From Deltaproteobacteria bacterium (GTDB taxonomy: Bacteria > Desulfobacterota > Desulfarculia > Desulfarculales > Desulfarculaceae), in NCBI GenBank assembly GCA_020444165.1, contig JAHLLK010000018.1:19014-83013 (forward strand): 64,000 nucleotides of DNA, in the 5' to 3' direction. Each line of letters begins with the position of its first letter. Within the stretch, counting starts at the first letter, position 1. Of this stretch, positions 1-8,723 are shown piece after piece. The notes beneath the pieces were generated by a model. The model saw only the letters and a program-made list of their open reading frames with translations. It had not been told where the DNA came from and made no database searches. A program made the position numbers and the translations under genes.

Positions 1-106
1 GGCCGGAGCCCATTTCCGCTTGCCCCGCGAGGAGATGATCCGCCTGGCCGAGGACCTGGGCTATGAGGCCCGGCAGCGGGACACTTTCTACCGGCTGGTG
101 GCGTGA
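1..106 (+). CDS. C-terminal end of a MqnC/MqnE-type radical SAM menaquinone enzyme (partial)
   Basis: Only the last 34 codons are present, ending at TGA 104-106. The tail (reading AGAHFRLP, then RQRDTFYR near the end) resembles the C-terminus of the futalosine-pathway radical SAM enzymes MqnC and MqnE, which usually end in a similar QRDT-Y stretch. The radical SAM cluster motif lies outside the window, so the two cannot be told apart. The stop overlaps the GTG start of the next gene (GTGA at 103-106), which implies translational coupling with a putative futalosine-pathway deaminase and supports the call. This is inferred from a short tail plus context. Confidence 0.5.
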   Translation, partial: AGAHFRLPREEMIRLAEDLGYEARQRDTFYRLVA

Positions 107-1314
107 CCGCCCGGCGAGCCAGCGCCCCCCGGGGCTTCCGAGCCGCCTGGCTCTGGGCCGGGCCGGGCCGCCTCTGGGCCGGGCGCACGGTGATCCTGGA
201 GAACGGCCGGGTGGCCGCGGTGGAGGAGAACCCGCCGGCCGGGATGCCGGTGGAGGATCTGGGCGAGGCCCTGATCCTGCCGGGCCTGGTCAACGCCCAC
301 ACCCACGTGGAGCTGTCGGGCCTGGCCGGCCTGGCCACCCCCCGGGGCGATTTCCTGGCCTGGCTGGAGGAGCTGGTGGCCTCCCGGCCGGCCCAGAACA
401 AGGAGCGCTCCCACCACCTCACCGCCCGGGCCGCCCAGGAGATGGCCGGGGCCGGGGTGGCCCTGGTGGGCGACATCACCAACACCGGCCTGGCCCGGCC
501 GGCCCTGTGGGACGCGGGGCTCTCCCAAGTGAGCTTGTACGAGGCCCTGGGCGCGGCCAACGCCGAGCCGCCGGCGCCGGAACTCACCTGGCGGGACGGG
601 CGGCTCACGGCCGGGGCCATCGCGGCCCACGCCCCCTATTCCGTGCCGGGCTGGCGCATCCAGGATTTGAAGGAGCGCTCCCGGGCCGGCCTGGGGGTGT
701 TCTGCCTGCATCTGGCCGAGTCCCGGGCCGAAGTGGAATTCCTGCGGGGTGAGGGCGAAGAGGGCCGCCGCCTGGCCCGCTTCCTGGCCGCCCGCGGGGT
801 GGAGCGCCGGGAGCTGGGGCTCCGCTCCCCGGACGGGCTCCGGCATCTGTTGGCTCTGGGCGTGCTGGATGATCGGACGCTGGTGGTGCACGGGGTGCAG
901 CTCACCAGCCCCGACTTGGCGCTTTTGGCCGCCACCGGAGCCAGCCTGTGCGTCTGTCCCCGCTCCAACCTGGGGCTCACCCGGGCGGTGGCGCCGGTGG
1001 AGGAGGCCCTGGCCCGGGGGATGAACCTCTGCCTGGGCACCGATTCCCTGGCCTCGGCCCCGGACTTGAACCTGTGGCGGGAAATGGCCGCCCTGGCCGA
1101 ACTGAAGCCCGAGCTGGCGCCGGAGGCCATCCTGACCATGGCCACCGTGGGCGGGGCCCGGGCCCTGGGCCTGGCCGAGAGCTTCGGCCAGGTGGCCCCG
1201 GGCCGGCCCGCGGCCCTGGCCTGGACGCCCCTGCCGCCCGGTCTGGCCCCGGATCAGGTGCTGGCCCAGGCGGTCAGCGGGGGACAGGGCTATGCGCTCC
1301 CCGGCGACGGTTAG
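103..1314 (+). CDS. mqnX: Amidohydrolase, probable aminodeoxyfutalosine deaminase
   Basis: A 403-residue amidohydrolase of the cytosine/S-adenosylhomocysteine deaminase type. Metal and active-site motifs are in order: HTHVELSG (about residue 66), HAPYSV (about 184), HLAES (about 206), VHGVQL (about 263) and GTDSLAS (about 311). In organisms using the futalosine route, MqnX deaminates aminodeoxyfutalosine before MqnB and MqnC act. The GTG start overlaps the stop of a probable mqnC or mqnE by four bases, so the two are co-translated. Substrate is inferred from context; a generic TrzA/SAH-deaminase-like role is the alternative. Confidence 0.7.
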   Translation: MTARRASAPRGFRAAWLWAGPGRLWAGRTVILENGRVAAVEENPPAGMPVEDLGEALILPGLVNAHTHVELSGLAGLATPRGDFLAWLEELVASRPAQNKERSHHLTARAAQEMAGAGVALVGDITNTGLARPALWDAGLSQVSLYEALGAANAEPPAPELTWRDGRLTAGAIAAHAPYSVPGWRIQDLKERSRAGLGVFCLHLAESRAEVEFLRGEGEEGRRLARFLAARGVERRELGLRSPDGLRHLLALGVLDDRTLVVHGVQLTSPDLALLAATGASLCVCPRSNLGLTRAVAPVEEALARGMNLCLGTDSLASAPDLNLWREMAALAELKPELAPEAILTMATVGGARALGLAESFGQVAPGRPAALAWTPLPPGLAPDQVLAQAVSGGQGYALPGDG

Positions 1315-1340
1315 ATTGGATATTTCCTAGAGAACGGGGG

Positions 1341-1490
1341 CGGCTGCGCCAGCTGCCCGCCGGCGGCGTTGCGGACTTCGCTCCAACCTCAGCGTAGCTT
1401 GGGCTACGCTTCCGGTTGTCGCTTGTCCGTCGCCTTGCCGGCGAACACCTGGCTGTGCCGGTTCAGGTGACCAGACCTGAACCGGATAAG
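1341..1490 (+). repeat. Dispersed intergenic repeat A, copy 1, with terminal hairpin
   Basis: About 150 bp here closely matches the reverse complement of 17268-17415, with shared blocks such as GCGGACTTCGCTCCAA, GGTTGTCGCTTG and TCGCCTTGCCGGC. Its right end carries a hairpin with 11-bp perfect arms (1458-1468 and 1475-1485) and a 6-nt loop. It lies between the convergent ends of the deaminase gene and gabD. No credible protein is encoded. Confidence 0.75.
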
Positions 1491-1571
1491 CGGAAAACCA
1501 CCCGGTCCCACGAAATGTCCGGGCTAACCCCGAGATGCCATGAAGGCCGGAGGGCCGGCTCCCCCCAGGGC

Positions 1572-1612
1572 CACACACATCCCCCACAAGCCGTAGGCTT
1601 GTGGGGGTATGA
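1572..1612. repeat. Mini-palindrome of the mobile 40-bp family
   Basis: A perfect 12-bp stem (1581-1592 with 1596-1607, loop GTA) has the plan of the mini-palindromes at 11081, 12627, 25153 and 45492: a C run, a stem ending in AAGC, a short loop, GCTT and a G run. It abuts the long-hairpin repeat that follows. Confidence 0.55.
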
Positions 1613-1688
1613 AGTTTTTGGGGGGGAGGGGGGTGTGGGGGGAGGGGCTCTTTTTTTCAAAAAAGGGCCCCTCCCCCCACATCTTGCT
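1608..1688. terminator. Conserved long-hairpin repeat, copy 1 (bidirectional terminator-like)
   Basis: Arms 1635-1656 and 1660-1680 (GTGGGGGGAGGGG with a T run) pair with about one mismatch. Near-identical hairpins with the same flanks (GAAGTTTTTTGGGG on one side, CACATCTT on the other) occur at 22978, 45473 and 51384. It sits between convergent genes and could end both transcripts. Confidence 0.6.
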
Positions 1689-1692
1689 CTTC

Positions 1693-3150
1693 CTAGCCTT
1701 TCACGCCGGCCAGGCAGAGGTATTTCAGTTCGCTGTATTCGTCGATGCCGTGGCGGGAGCCTTCGCGGCCCAGGCCGGATTGTTTCACTCCGCCGAAGGG
1801 GGCGATTTCGGTGCTGATGATGCCGGTGTTGATGCCGACCATGCCGTATTCCAGGGCTTCGGCCACCCGGAAGATGCGTCCCACGTCCCGGGCGTAGAAG
1901 TAGGCGGCCAGGCCGTAGATGGTGTCATTGGCCAGGGCCACGCCTTGGGCCTCGTCGGAGAAGCGGAACACCGGGGCCACCGGGCCGAAGATCTCCTCGC
2001 GGGTCACCCGCATGTCGCTATTTACCTCGGTGAGCACGGTGGGTTCGTAGTAGGTGCCGCCCAGGATGCTGCGCTTGCCGCCGGTCAGGAGCTTGGCTCC
2101 GGAGGCCAGGGCGTCGGCCACCAGGTCCTCGACCTTGGTGAGCGCCGCCTGGTCGATGAGGGGGCCCTGCTCCACTCCGGGCTCCAGGCCGTTGCCCAGC
2201 TTCAGGGCGGCCACCTTTTCGGCCAGGCGGGCGGTGAACTCGTCATACACCCCATCTTGCACCAGGAAGCGGTTGGTGCACACGCAGGTCTGGCCGGAGT
2301 TGCGGTACTTGGCGATCAGCGCGCCGGCCAGGGCCGCGTCCAGGTCCGCGTCGTCGAACACCAGGAAGGGGGCGTTGCCGCCCAGCTCCAGGGAGATTTT
2401 CTTGACCGTGGGGGCGCAGGCGGCCATGAGCAGGCGGCCCACCGCAGTGGAGCCGGTGAAGCTCAGCTTGCGCACCAAGGGGTTGGCGGTCAGCTCCTGG
2501 CCGATCTCGGCCGAGGGGCCGGTGATCACGTTGACCACCCCGGCCGGGAGGCCGGCCCGCGCGGCCAACTCGGCCTGGGCCAGGGCCGAGAAGGGGGTTT
2601 GGCTGGCCGGCTTGACCACCACGGTGCAGCCGGCGGCCAGGGCTGGGCCCACCTTGCGGGCGATCATGGCCGCCGGGAAGTTCCAGGGGGTGATGGCCGC
2701 GGCCACGCCCACCGGCTCCCGGAGCACCAGGATGCGCTGGTCCAGGTTGTGGGTGGGGATCACCTCGCCGTAGAGACGTTTGCCTTCCTCGGCGAACCAC
2801 TCCAGGAACGAGGCGGCGTAGGCCACCTCGCCCCGGGCCTCGGCCAGGGGCTTGCCTTGCTCGGTGGTGAGGATGCGGGCCAGGTCCTCCTGGGCGGCCA
2901 TCATCAGGCGGAACCACTCCAGGATATGGCGGGCCCGCTCCTTGGCGGTCAGCGCCCGCCAGGCGGGCAAGGCCCGGGCGGCGGCCTCCACGGCAGCCGC
3001 GGCGCCCTCGCGGCCCAGGGCGGGCACGCTGCCCAGGCGTTCGCCGCCAGCCGGGTTGGTCACCTCCAGGGTCGCGCCATCCGGCGCCGCCACCCAGGAG
3101 CCGTCCACGTAACATTTTTCCTTGAATAGAGCTTGATCGGTGAGTTCCAT
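1693..3150 (-). CDS. gabD: Succinate-semialdehyde dehydrogenase, NAD(P)+-dependent
   Basis: A 485-residue cytosolic aldehyde dehydrogenase oxidising succinate semialdehyde to succinate, the final step of GABA degradation. It matches E. coli GabD closely along its length: TPWNFP, the KPASQTPFSALA cofactor segment, FTGSTAVG, the catalytic-Glu segment ELGGNAP, the catalytic-Cys segment NSGQTCVC, EEIFGP and the C-terminal FGGVKQSGLGREG. Its length is that of the family (482 in E. coli). No GABA transaminase or transporter lies nearby, so it may serve another source of semialdehyde. It is monocistronic and followed by the long-hairpin repeat. Confidence 0.9.
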   Translation of the reverse strand: MELTDQALFKEKCYVDGSWVAAPDGATLEVTNPAGGERLGSVPALGREGAAAAVEAAARALPAWRALTAKERARHILEWFRLMMAAQEDLARILTTEQGKPLAEARGEVAYAASFLEWFAEEGKRLYGEVIPTHNLDQRILVLREPVGVAAAITPWNFPAAMIARKVGPALAAGCTVVVKPASQTPFSALAQAELAARAGLPAGVVNVITGPSAEIGQELTANPLVRKLSFTGSTAVGRLLMAACAPTVKKISLELGGNAPFLVFDDADLDAALAGALIAKYRNSGQTCVCTNRFLVQDGVYDEFTARLAEKVAALKLGNGLEPGVEQGPLIDQAALTKVEDLVADALASGAKLLTGGKRSILGGTYYEPTVLTEVNSDMRVTREEIFGPVAPVFRFSDEAQGVALANDTIYGLAAYFYARDVGRIFRVAEALEYGMVGINTGIISTEIAPFGGVKQSGLGREGSRHGIDEYSELKYLCLAGVKG

Positions 3151-3564
3151 ACTTCCTCCCGGGGGGCCGGAGCCGGGGCCGCCCGGCGAGGGGCCGGGGC
3201 GCCTGCTCCGGGGGTTTTTTGCTAATAGCCGGGGCAGCGGTCACCTGGCATTGGCGTTATGTTTCCAAATGTGACATTATGATCGACTGCTTTAAGTTGG
3301 TTGGCGTGGTTTCGTTTTGGGGGGCGGACCGGGGTTCTTACCCCCCGGCCGGCCGGCCCTGCGGGGAATTTTGCCCCCGGGCCCATCGGCCTAGATAAAA
3401 CCCGTTATTTATTTGGCTTGTCCCAGACAAGCCCCGGGCTGAACCAAGCCGAGGCCCGGAGCGGGCCGCCCCGTGCCTCGTTCTCAGTATAGTCCATCAG
3501 GACCCCGCGTCAGCAACCGTGGCGCACCACGGCGGGGAAAAGGCTCCGCCGGGGGAATTGAAAT
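3151..3564. other. Intergenic region between gabD and a diguanylate cyclase gene
   Basis: About 410 bp between divergent genes. It holds a relatively AT-rich patch near 3250-3300 that may contain promoters for both directions, but I see no strong -35/-10 pair, operator or RNA. A 63-codon open frame at 3301-3492 has no recognisable protein character. Confidence 0.5.
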
Positions 3565-5664
3565 ATGAAATCTCATCGTTACAGCATCAGATTGTTCCGG
3601 CCCCGGCTCGGCATCGGGCTGAAGACCTGGCTCGGCATGTCGCTGATTTTCTGGACCACCGCCCCCCTGATTCTGGGCACCTCCTATTACCTGTTCCGCA
3701 CCGAGGCCGAATCCCGGGTCTTGGACGGGCTCAGGGCGGGCTTGGAGCAAACCCAGGGGGAACTGGGCCGCGCCGGGGATCGCCTGGCCGCGGCCCTGAC
3801 CGCCCAGGCCGGCGCGGTGGCCCACTTGTCCGCGGGGCAGGCCGCGCCTTGGTCCTCGTGGGGCGAGGGCTTCCGGCGGGATTTCCCCTGGGTGGCCGGC
3901 TGGCTGGCCCTGGACGCCGGCGGCCGGGTGCTGGGGGCCGCTCCCCCGGGCGTGGAGTCGCCCCGGGGTTGGGCCACCTTGGGGCGGGCAGCCCTCCGGC
4001 AGGGCCGGCCTCAGAGCGGGCTGACCCTGTGGGCGAGAGACCCGGCCCGGGCGGCGGGCCGGGAGAGCCTGGCCGTGTTGGCCGCGGCGCCGGTGTTGCT
4101 TGACCACCAGGCCCGGGTGGTGCTCCTGGCCGTGGCTCCCCTGGAGGCCGGGTTTCTGGCGGAGAGAATCGCTCTCCCGGGCCGGGAGGTGGCGCTGTTG
4201 GCCGGGAGCCAGGCCGGGGAAGCCCGGGTGCAGACAGCCTCCCCCTCGCCGCGGGACATCTTTCCCCAAGACGGGGAGCTGCCCGGGGCCCTGGCCCGGG
4301 AGCTGGCCCTGGGCCGCCCGGTGGCCGGCGAGTTCGCGGCCGAGGGCCTGTCCCTCCTGGCCGCGGTCCGGGAACTCCGGGGGCCTGGCGGCGGGGTGGT
4401 GGGCTATGTGGCCGCGGCCCAAGCCACCCGGGGCCTGGCCTGGGAGGTGTTCCGTCCCCTGGCCTGGGGCCTGGCCGTGGCCGCGGTGGTGGGGCTGGTC
4501 CTCACCGGGCTGTTGACCTACTACATCTACAGCGACATCGTGCAACCCCTGAACTACCTCTCCCGGGCCATGGGCGAGGTGGGCCAGGGCCAGCTGGACG
4601 TGGAGGCCAGCTTTGTCACCGGTGACCAGTTCGAGGAACTGGCCCAGGGCTTCAACGACATGGTGGCCGGCATCCGGGCCCGGGAGAACAAGCTCTCCAA
4701 GCATCACGAGGTGGCCAACCTTCTGATTTCCACTTTGAATCTGCGCGAGCTGGTGGACCGCCTGCTCCAGATCGTCACCGCCTTCACCCGCTCGGAGATC
4801 GGTATCGTCTACCTCTCCGACCAGGACACCGGGGTCCTCACCCCCTGCTTTCATCTGGGGGTAAAAGGCGACCTCCAGCCCCTGGCCCCGGGGGAGGGCT
4901 TTCCCGGCCGGGCGGCCAGCGACCGGACCACCATCGTGGTGTCGCCGCCCCACGATGCGGAACAGGAGATGGTGGAATTGGGCTTTGCCCGCCTGGCTCC
5001 CCGGGAAGCGGCCTATATCCCCCTGGGTCACCAGGACCGCCTCCTGGGAGTTTTGGTGCTGGGCACCCTGGACCGCTACGCGCCCGAGGACCACGAGCTG
5101 TTCACCTACCTGGCCGGGCAGTTGGCCGTGGCCCTGGACAACGCCCTGTTGCACCAAAAGGTGCGGGAGCTATCCAACACCGACGCGCTGACCGGCCTCT
5201 TCAACCGCCGGCACCTGCACGAGCGGCTGGAGGAGATGCTTTCCCGGGCCCGGCGTCACGGGCTGCCGCTCACGGTGCTCCTTTTTGACCTGGACAACTT
5301 CAAGCTGGTCAACGACACCTACGGGCACGAGCGGGGCGACGAAGTGCTGAAGCTCACGGCCGCCACCCTGCGGACCAATCTCCGCAGGGAAGACGTGGCC
5401 TCACGCTACGGCGGAGAGGAGTTCGTGGTGGCTCTGGACAACACCACCCCCGCAGGCGGCGTGGCCTATGCCCAGCGCGTGGCCGGGCTCCTCAGGGAGG
5501 CGCGCCCCGGCTGGCTGCAGGGGAATATCACGGTGAGCGTGGGGGTGGCCGGCTTCCCGGCGCACGAGTTCGGGAGCTGCGAGGCCTTTGTGGACGCGGC
5601 GGACCAGGCCATGTACCGGGCCAAGACCGCGGGCAAGGATCAGATCTGCCTTTACCAGACTTGA
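3565..5664 (+). CDS. Membrane diguanylate cyclase (sensor-HAMP-GAF-GGDEF)
   Basis: A 699-residue protein predicted to make cyclic di-GMP from two GTP. A first membrane segment (about 21-42) and a second (about 295-320) bracket a ~250-residue periplasmic region of no clear family. A HAMP linker (about 322-375), a GAF domain (about 383-530) and a C-terminal GGDEF domain follow. The active-site loop reads RYGGEEF (about 614-620), a catalytically competent form. RRED five residues upstream forms the product-inhibition I-site. It converges on another diguanylate cyclase gene with only 19 bp between the stops. The signal sensed is unknown. Confidence 0.9.
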   Translation: MKSHRYSIRLFRPRLGIGLKTWLGMSLIFWTTAPLILGTSYYLFRTEAESRVLDGLRAGLEQTQGELGRAGDRLAAALTAQAGAVAHLSAGQAAPWSSWGEGFRRDFPWVAGWLALDAGGRVLGAAPPGVESPRGWATLGRAALRQGRPQSGLTLWARDPARAAGRESLAVLAAAPVLLDHQARVVLLAVAPLEAGFLAERIALPGREVALLAGSQAGEARVQTASPSPRDIFPQDGELPGALARELALGRPVAGEFAAEGLSLLAAVRELRGPGGGVVGYVAAAQATRGLAWEVFRPLAWGLAVAAVVGLVLTGLLTYYIYSDIVQPLNYLSRAMGEVGQGQLDVEASFVTGDQFEELAQGFNDMVAGIRARENKLSKHHEVANLLISTLNLRELVDRLLQIVTAFTRSEIGIVYLSDQDTGVLTPCFHLGVKGDLQPLAPGEGFPGRAASDRTTIVVSPPHDAEQEMVELGFARLAPREAAYIPLGHQDRLLGVLVLGTLDRYAPEDHELFTYLAGQLAVALDNALLHQKVRELSNTDALTGLFNRRHLHERLEEMLSRARRHGLPLTVLLFDLDNFKLVNDTYGHERGDEVLKLTAATLRTNLRREDVASRYGGEEFVVALDNTTPAGGVAYAQRVAGLLREARPGWLQGNITVSVGVAGFPAHEFGSCEAFVDAADQAMYRAKTAGKDQICLYQT

Positions 5665-5683
5665 GCCCCCGGGGCCGGGACCC

Positions 5684-7108
5684 TCACTCCGCCATCTCCA
5701 CCCGGTTGCGGCCCCGGGCCTTGGCCCGGTAAAGGGCCTCATCGGCCGCGTTCAAGGTCTGGTCCAGGCTTTGCCCCGGGTGATGCTGGCTCACCCCCAG
5801 GCTGATGGTCAGGGGCAACTCATGCCCCAGGGCCCGGAAGGGCTGGTCGGCGATGCCCTGGCGGAGCTTTTCAGCCAGGATGCGCCCCCCGGCCAAATCC
5901 GTCTCCGGCAGCACCAAGAGGAACTCCTCGCCGCCCCAGCGGGAGGCCATGTCCTGTTGCCGCACCAGCCCGGCCAGGCGGGCCGCGGTTTCGGTCAAGA
6001 CCTCGTCGCCGGCCAAGTGCCCGTACTGGTCATTGACCGCCTTGAAATGATCCAGATCGCCCATGATGAAGCACAAGGGCTGCTTGCCCCGGGATTGCCG
6101 GGCCGTCTCGTGCTCCACCAAGTCCATGATGGCCCGGCGGTTCCACAGGCCGGTGAGGGGATCGGTGCGCGCCGCCAGCAACAACGCTTTTTCGGCCTTT
6201 TGCCGTTCGGCTACCTCGGCCACCAGTTGCGCGTTCAAGACGGTCAACTCCCGGGTGCGCTCCACCACCCGGCTCTCCAGCTCGGCCTTGGCCTTTTCCA
6301 GCTCCTGATGGGCCTCCAGGCTGGCGTCGCGGTGCAGCTTCAGGCGTTCGGACATGCTGTTGAAGGCGCCGATCAGGTTGTCCAGCTCGTCCCCGGTCTT
6401 GAGATCCACGGTCTGGCCCAGGTTGCCCCGGGCCAGGGCGCTGCAGCGCTCCACCAGCTCGGCGATGGGCGAGGTGAAGTTCCTGGCCAGATAGCGGCTG
6501 AACAAAAAGGCCAGGATGATCGAACAGACCAGGGAAATGATCCCGGATATCTCCAACTGACGGAACTTCCGGTGGAACTGGTCGGCCCGCATGTCGAGCC
6601 CCACCAGATAGCGGCCCTGGCCGTTCAACAGGGGGGCATAGCCCGAGAGGAAGCTGCCCCATTCATCCTGGATGATCTCCTTGTCCACCGAAGGATGTTC
6701 GAATCCGGCCATCAGCGTGGGCACTGATTCGGGATAGATCCGGCCCGGCATGGCCTGGTCCTCGCTCTCGTCGGAGTCGATGACGAAACGCACCTGGTCG
6801 CCGTCTTTCCGCATGAGATAGAGAAAGGCGATGTCCTTGTTGGAGCGCTTCAGGGCGCGCAGCAGGTGCAGATATTCCTGGTAAATTGGCAAATTGACGT
6901 CGGCGGACTCCCGGATCGTGTCCAGGTTGCCGGCGTCCACCACCTGACTGATGAAGGCGGCGCTGTTCATGAGCCGGCTTTGCAGGTTGTTTTGCAGGCT
7001 CTCCATGGCGCTGGTGTAAAAAAAGGAGCCGATGCTGCCGGAGACCAGGATTACGGCCAGAAAGTGGGTAAAAAAAAGCTTGCGGCTGATACTGGCCTTC
7101 ATGCGCAT
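5684..7108 (-). CDS. Membrane diguanylate cyclase (sensor-HAMP-coiled coil-GGDEF)
   Basis: A 474-residue protein. A membrane segment (about 12-32), a ~150-residue periplasmic sensor domain, a second membrane segment (about 186-208) and a HAMP domain (about 209-262) lead into a charged coiled coil (about 265-310) and a GGDEF domain. The active loop is RWGGEEF (about 390-396) and the I-site RQQD lies five residues before it, so it should be active and feedback-inhibited. It is not a close paralog of the neighbouring cyclase: it has no GAF and a shorter sensor. A second in-frame Met at codon 3 is an equally good start. Confidence 0.88.
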   Translation of the reverse strand: MRMKASISRKLFFTHFLAVILVSGSIGSFFYTSAMESLQNNLQSRLMNSAAFISQVVDAGNLDTIRESADVNLPIYQEYLHLLRALKRSNKDIAFLYLMRKDGDQVRFVIDSDESEDQAMPGRIYPESVPTLMAGFEHPSVDKEIIQDEWGSFLSGYAPLLNGQGRYLVGLDMRADQFHRKFRQLEISGIISLVCSIILAFLFSRYLARNFTSPIAELVERCSALARGNLGQTVDLKTGDELDNLIGAFNSMSERLKLHRDASLEAHQELEKAKAELESRVVERTRELTVLNAQLVAEVAERQKAEKALLLAARTDPLTGLWNRRAIMDLVEHETARQSRGKQPLCFIMGDLDHFKAVNDQYGHLAGDEVLTETAARLAGLVRQQDMASRWGGEEFLLVLPETDLAGGRILAEKLRQGIADQPFRALGHELPLTISLGVSQHHPGQSLDQTLNAADEALYRAKARGRNRVEMAE

Positions 7109-7465
7109 GGTTGTCCCTCAAGGTGGCGATGATGCGGGGCGGGCACTTTGCAGCGGCGGCGCGGGGGCGTGGGGCGACCGCCCCCGAGCCGGACGGCGGC
7201 GCGGTGTTCTCCGTCGGGGGAGGTGGCTTGCCTCCCCCTCGCCGGTTCGTCGCGGCGCCCCCTGGCGGCCGGACCGGCGGGCAAGTTTTCCACTATTACC
7301 TAGTCGGAACCTGCCGTCCGTAGGTTAAACAAAAAATAGGCAGACTTCAATTAATCGCGACCGGCGTGGTAAAATTTGAATAATGATCGGAAATTTCCGG
7401 TCGTTGGGGCGGGGGGAGCGGTGGGACGAACCCTGGCCCACGCCCTCCGCCCCCCGGAGCAAGCC
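7109..7465. other. Intergenic region upstream of the PAS protein
   Basis: About 360 bp between divergent genes. The portion near 7300-7390 is AT-rich and may hold promoters. The open frame of the PAS gene extends back to 7376, but those codons lack protein character. No repeat or RNA motif was recognised. Confidence 0.4.
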
Positions 7466-8617
7466 ATGCCTTCCCAGCCTTCCGAGCGCGCCCGCCTCGA
7501 AAAGGAGGTGGCTTCTCTGCGCCTCCGCCTGGCCCAGATGGAAGAGCTTTCCGCCGAGCGGCTGGCGGCCGAGGAAGAGCTGGCCGCCGAGCGCGAGCTG
7601 AGCCGCACCGTCCTGAACAGCATTCCCCACCCCCTCTATGTGGTCAGGGCCGACGACTTCAAGATCCTGGGCTGCAACGACGTGTTTCTGCGGACCCACG
7701 GCCTGGAGCGGCGGCAAGTCCTGGGGCGCACCTGCTTCCAGGTGAAGCGCGGCTTCCACACCGCCTGCACCGAGGGAGGCGGCGGCTGCCCCAGCCTGGT
7801 CTCGCTCCGGACCGGCGAGCCTTCCTTGGCCGAATGGACCCAGGTGGACGCCCAAGGCCGGCGCCGCTTTCACGAGTGCGCCACCTGGCCGGTGCAGGAC
7901 GCCGCGGGCCAGGTGGTGAAGGTGGTGCACGTGGACCGGGACATCACCGCCCGCCGGGAGGCCGAGGAGGCGCTCCGTCAAACCCACGCCGCCCTGACCC
8001 GTTCCTACGACTTCCTGGAAGCCCTGATCATGACCTCCCAGGACGCGGTGATCGCCGCCGACCCCACGGGCCGCATCATTCTGTTCAACCACGCGGCCAG
8101 CGCCATCACGGGCTACACCCGGGAGGAAGCCCTGGGCGGGCTGCCCGCGGCCCGGCTCTACCCTCCCGGGGAGGCCCGCCGGGTCATGGCCGGGTTGCGC
8201 AGCCGCCCGGCGGGGGAAGGCCGGGTGTTCCCGCCCCTGGAGGTGACCCTGGTGCACCAGAGCGGCCGCCACATCCCCTGTGTGCTCTCGGCCAGCCTCA
8301 TCCTGGACCAGGGCCGGGAAGTGGCCTCGGTGGGCTTTTTCTACGAACGCCCCCCCGCCACCGCTCCGGCCGAGGCCCACCGCCCCGCCGCGGCCCCGGC
8401 TCCCCCGGCCCCGGCCGCGGAGGATCGCACGGCCGAGTTGGTGGCCAGGCTGGAGGGCCCGCTGACGGCCCTGGCCCTGGCCGCCGGCATCTGGCTGGAG
8501 GAATGCCCGCCGGACGGCCCCGGCCAAGAGCAGGCCCAGGCCATCCTCCGGCAACTGGAGCTGTGCCGCGCAGCCCTGCGCCAGCACTTTCCGGCCGTGG
8601 CCCCGGCCCAAGCCTGA
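7466..8617 (+). CDS. Orphan two-PAS sensory protein with degenerate kinase-like tail
   Basis: A 383-residue cytosolic protein. The start chosen is ATG 7466, preceded by GGAG six bases upstream; the frame is open further back but without a good ribosome site. A coiled coil (about 8-45) leads into PAS 1 (about 50-165), which carries a Cys/His cluster (CFQ, then HTAC, then GGCP) of a kind that can bind a metal or cofactor. PAS 2 (about 180-290) follows. After a Pro/Ala linker, the last ~60 residues look like a dimerisation helix pair without a phospho-accepting His, and no ATPase, GGDEF or EAL domain follows. It may be a scaffold or a decayed sensor kinase. Confidence 0.7.
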   Translation: MPSQPSERARLEKEVASLRLRLAQMEELSAERLAAEEELAAERELSRTVLNSIPHPLYVVRADDFKILGCNDVFLRTHGLERRQVLGRTCFQVKRGFHTACTEGGGGCPSLVSLRTGEPSLAEWTQVDAQGRRRFHECATWPVQDAAGQVVKVVHVDRDITARREAEEALRQTHAALTRSYDFLEALIMTSQDAVIAADPTGRIILFNHAASAITGYTREEALGGLPAARLYPPGEARRVMAGLRSRPAGEGRVFPPLEVTLVHQSGRHIPCVLSASLILDQGREVASVGFFYERPPATAPAEAHRPAAAPAPPAPAAEDRTAELVARLEGPLTALALAAGIWLEECPPDGPGQEQAQAILRQLELCRAALRQHFPAVAPAQA

Positions 8618-8723
8618 ATCAGCTCAAAAATATGCCGGCCTCCGCCAACTCCGGCCCGGCGTACGGCCCAGGCCCGGCCCGGCCGCGCCGAAGCCTTGAC
8701 ATTGCCGGGGCCCCTCCCTGATC

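Noticed and set aside
1327..1587. An 86-codon minus-strand gene in repeat A
   Set aside because: The frame is produced by the dispersed repeat; the second copy at 17268 does not preserve the same protein.
3301..3492. Small gene between gabD and the diguanylate cyclase gene
   Set aside because: No recognisable protein features; lies in a promoter region.
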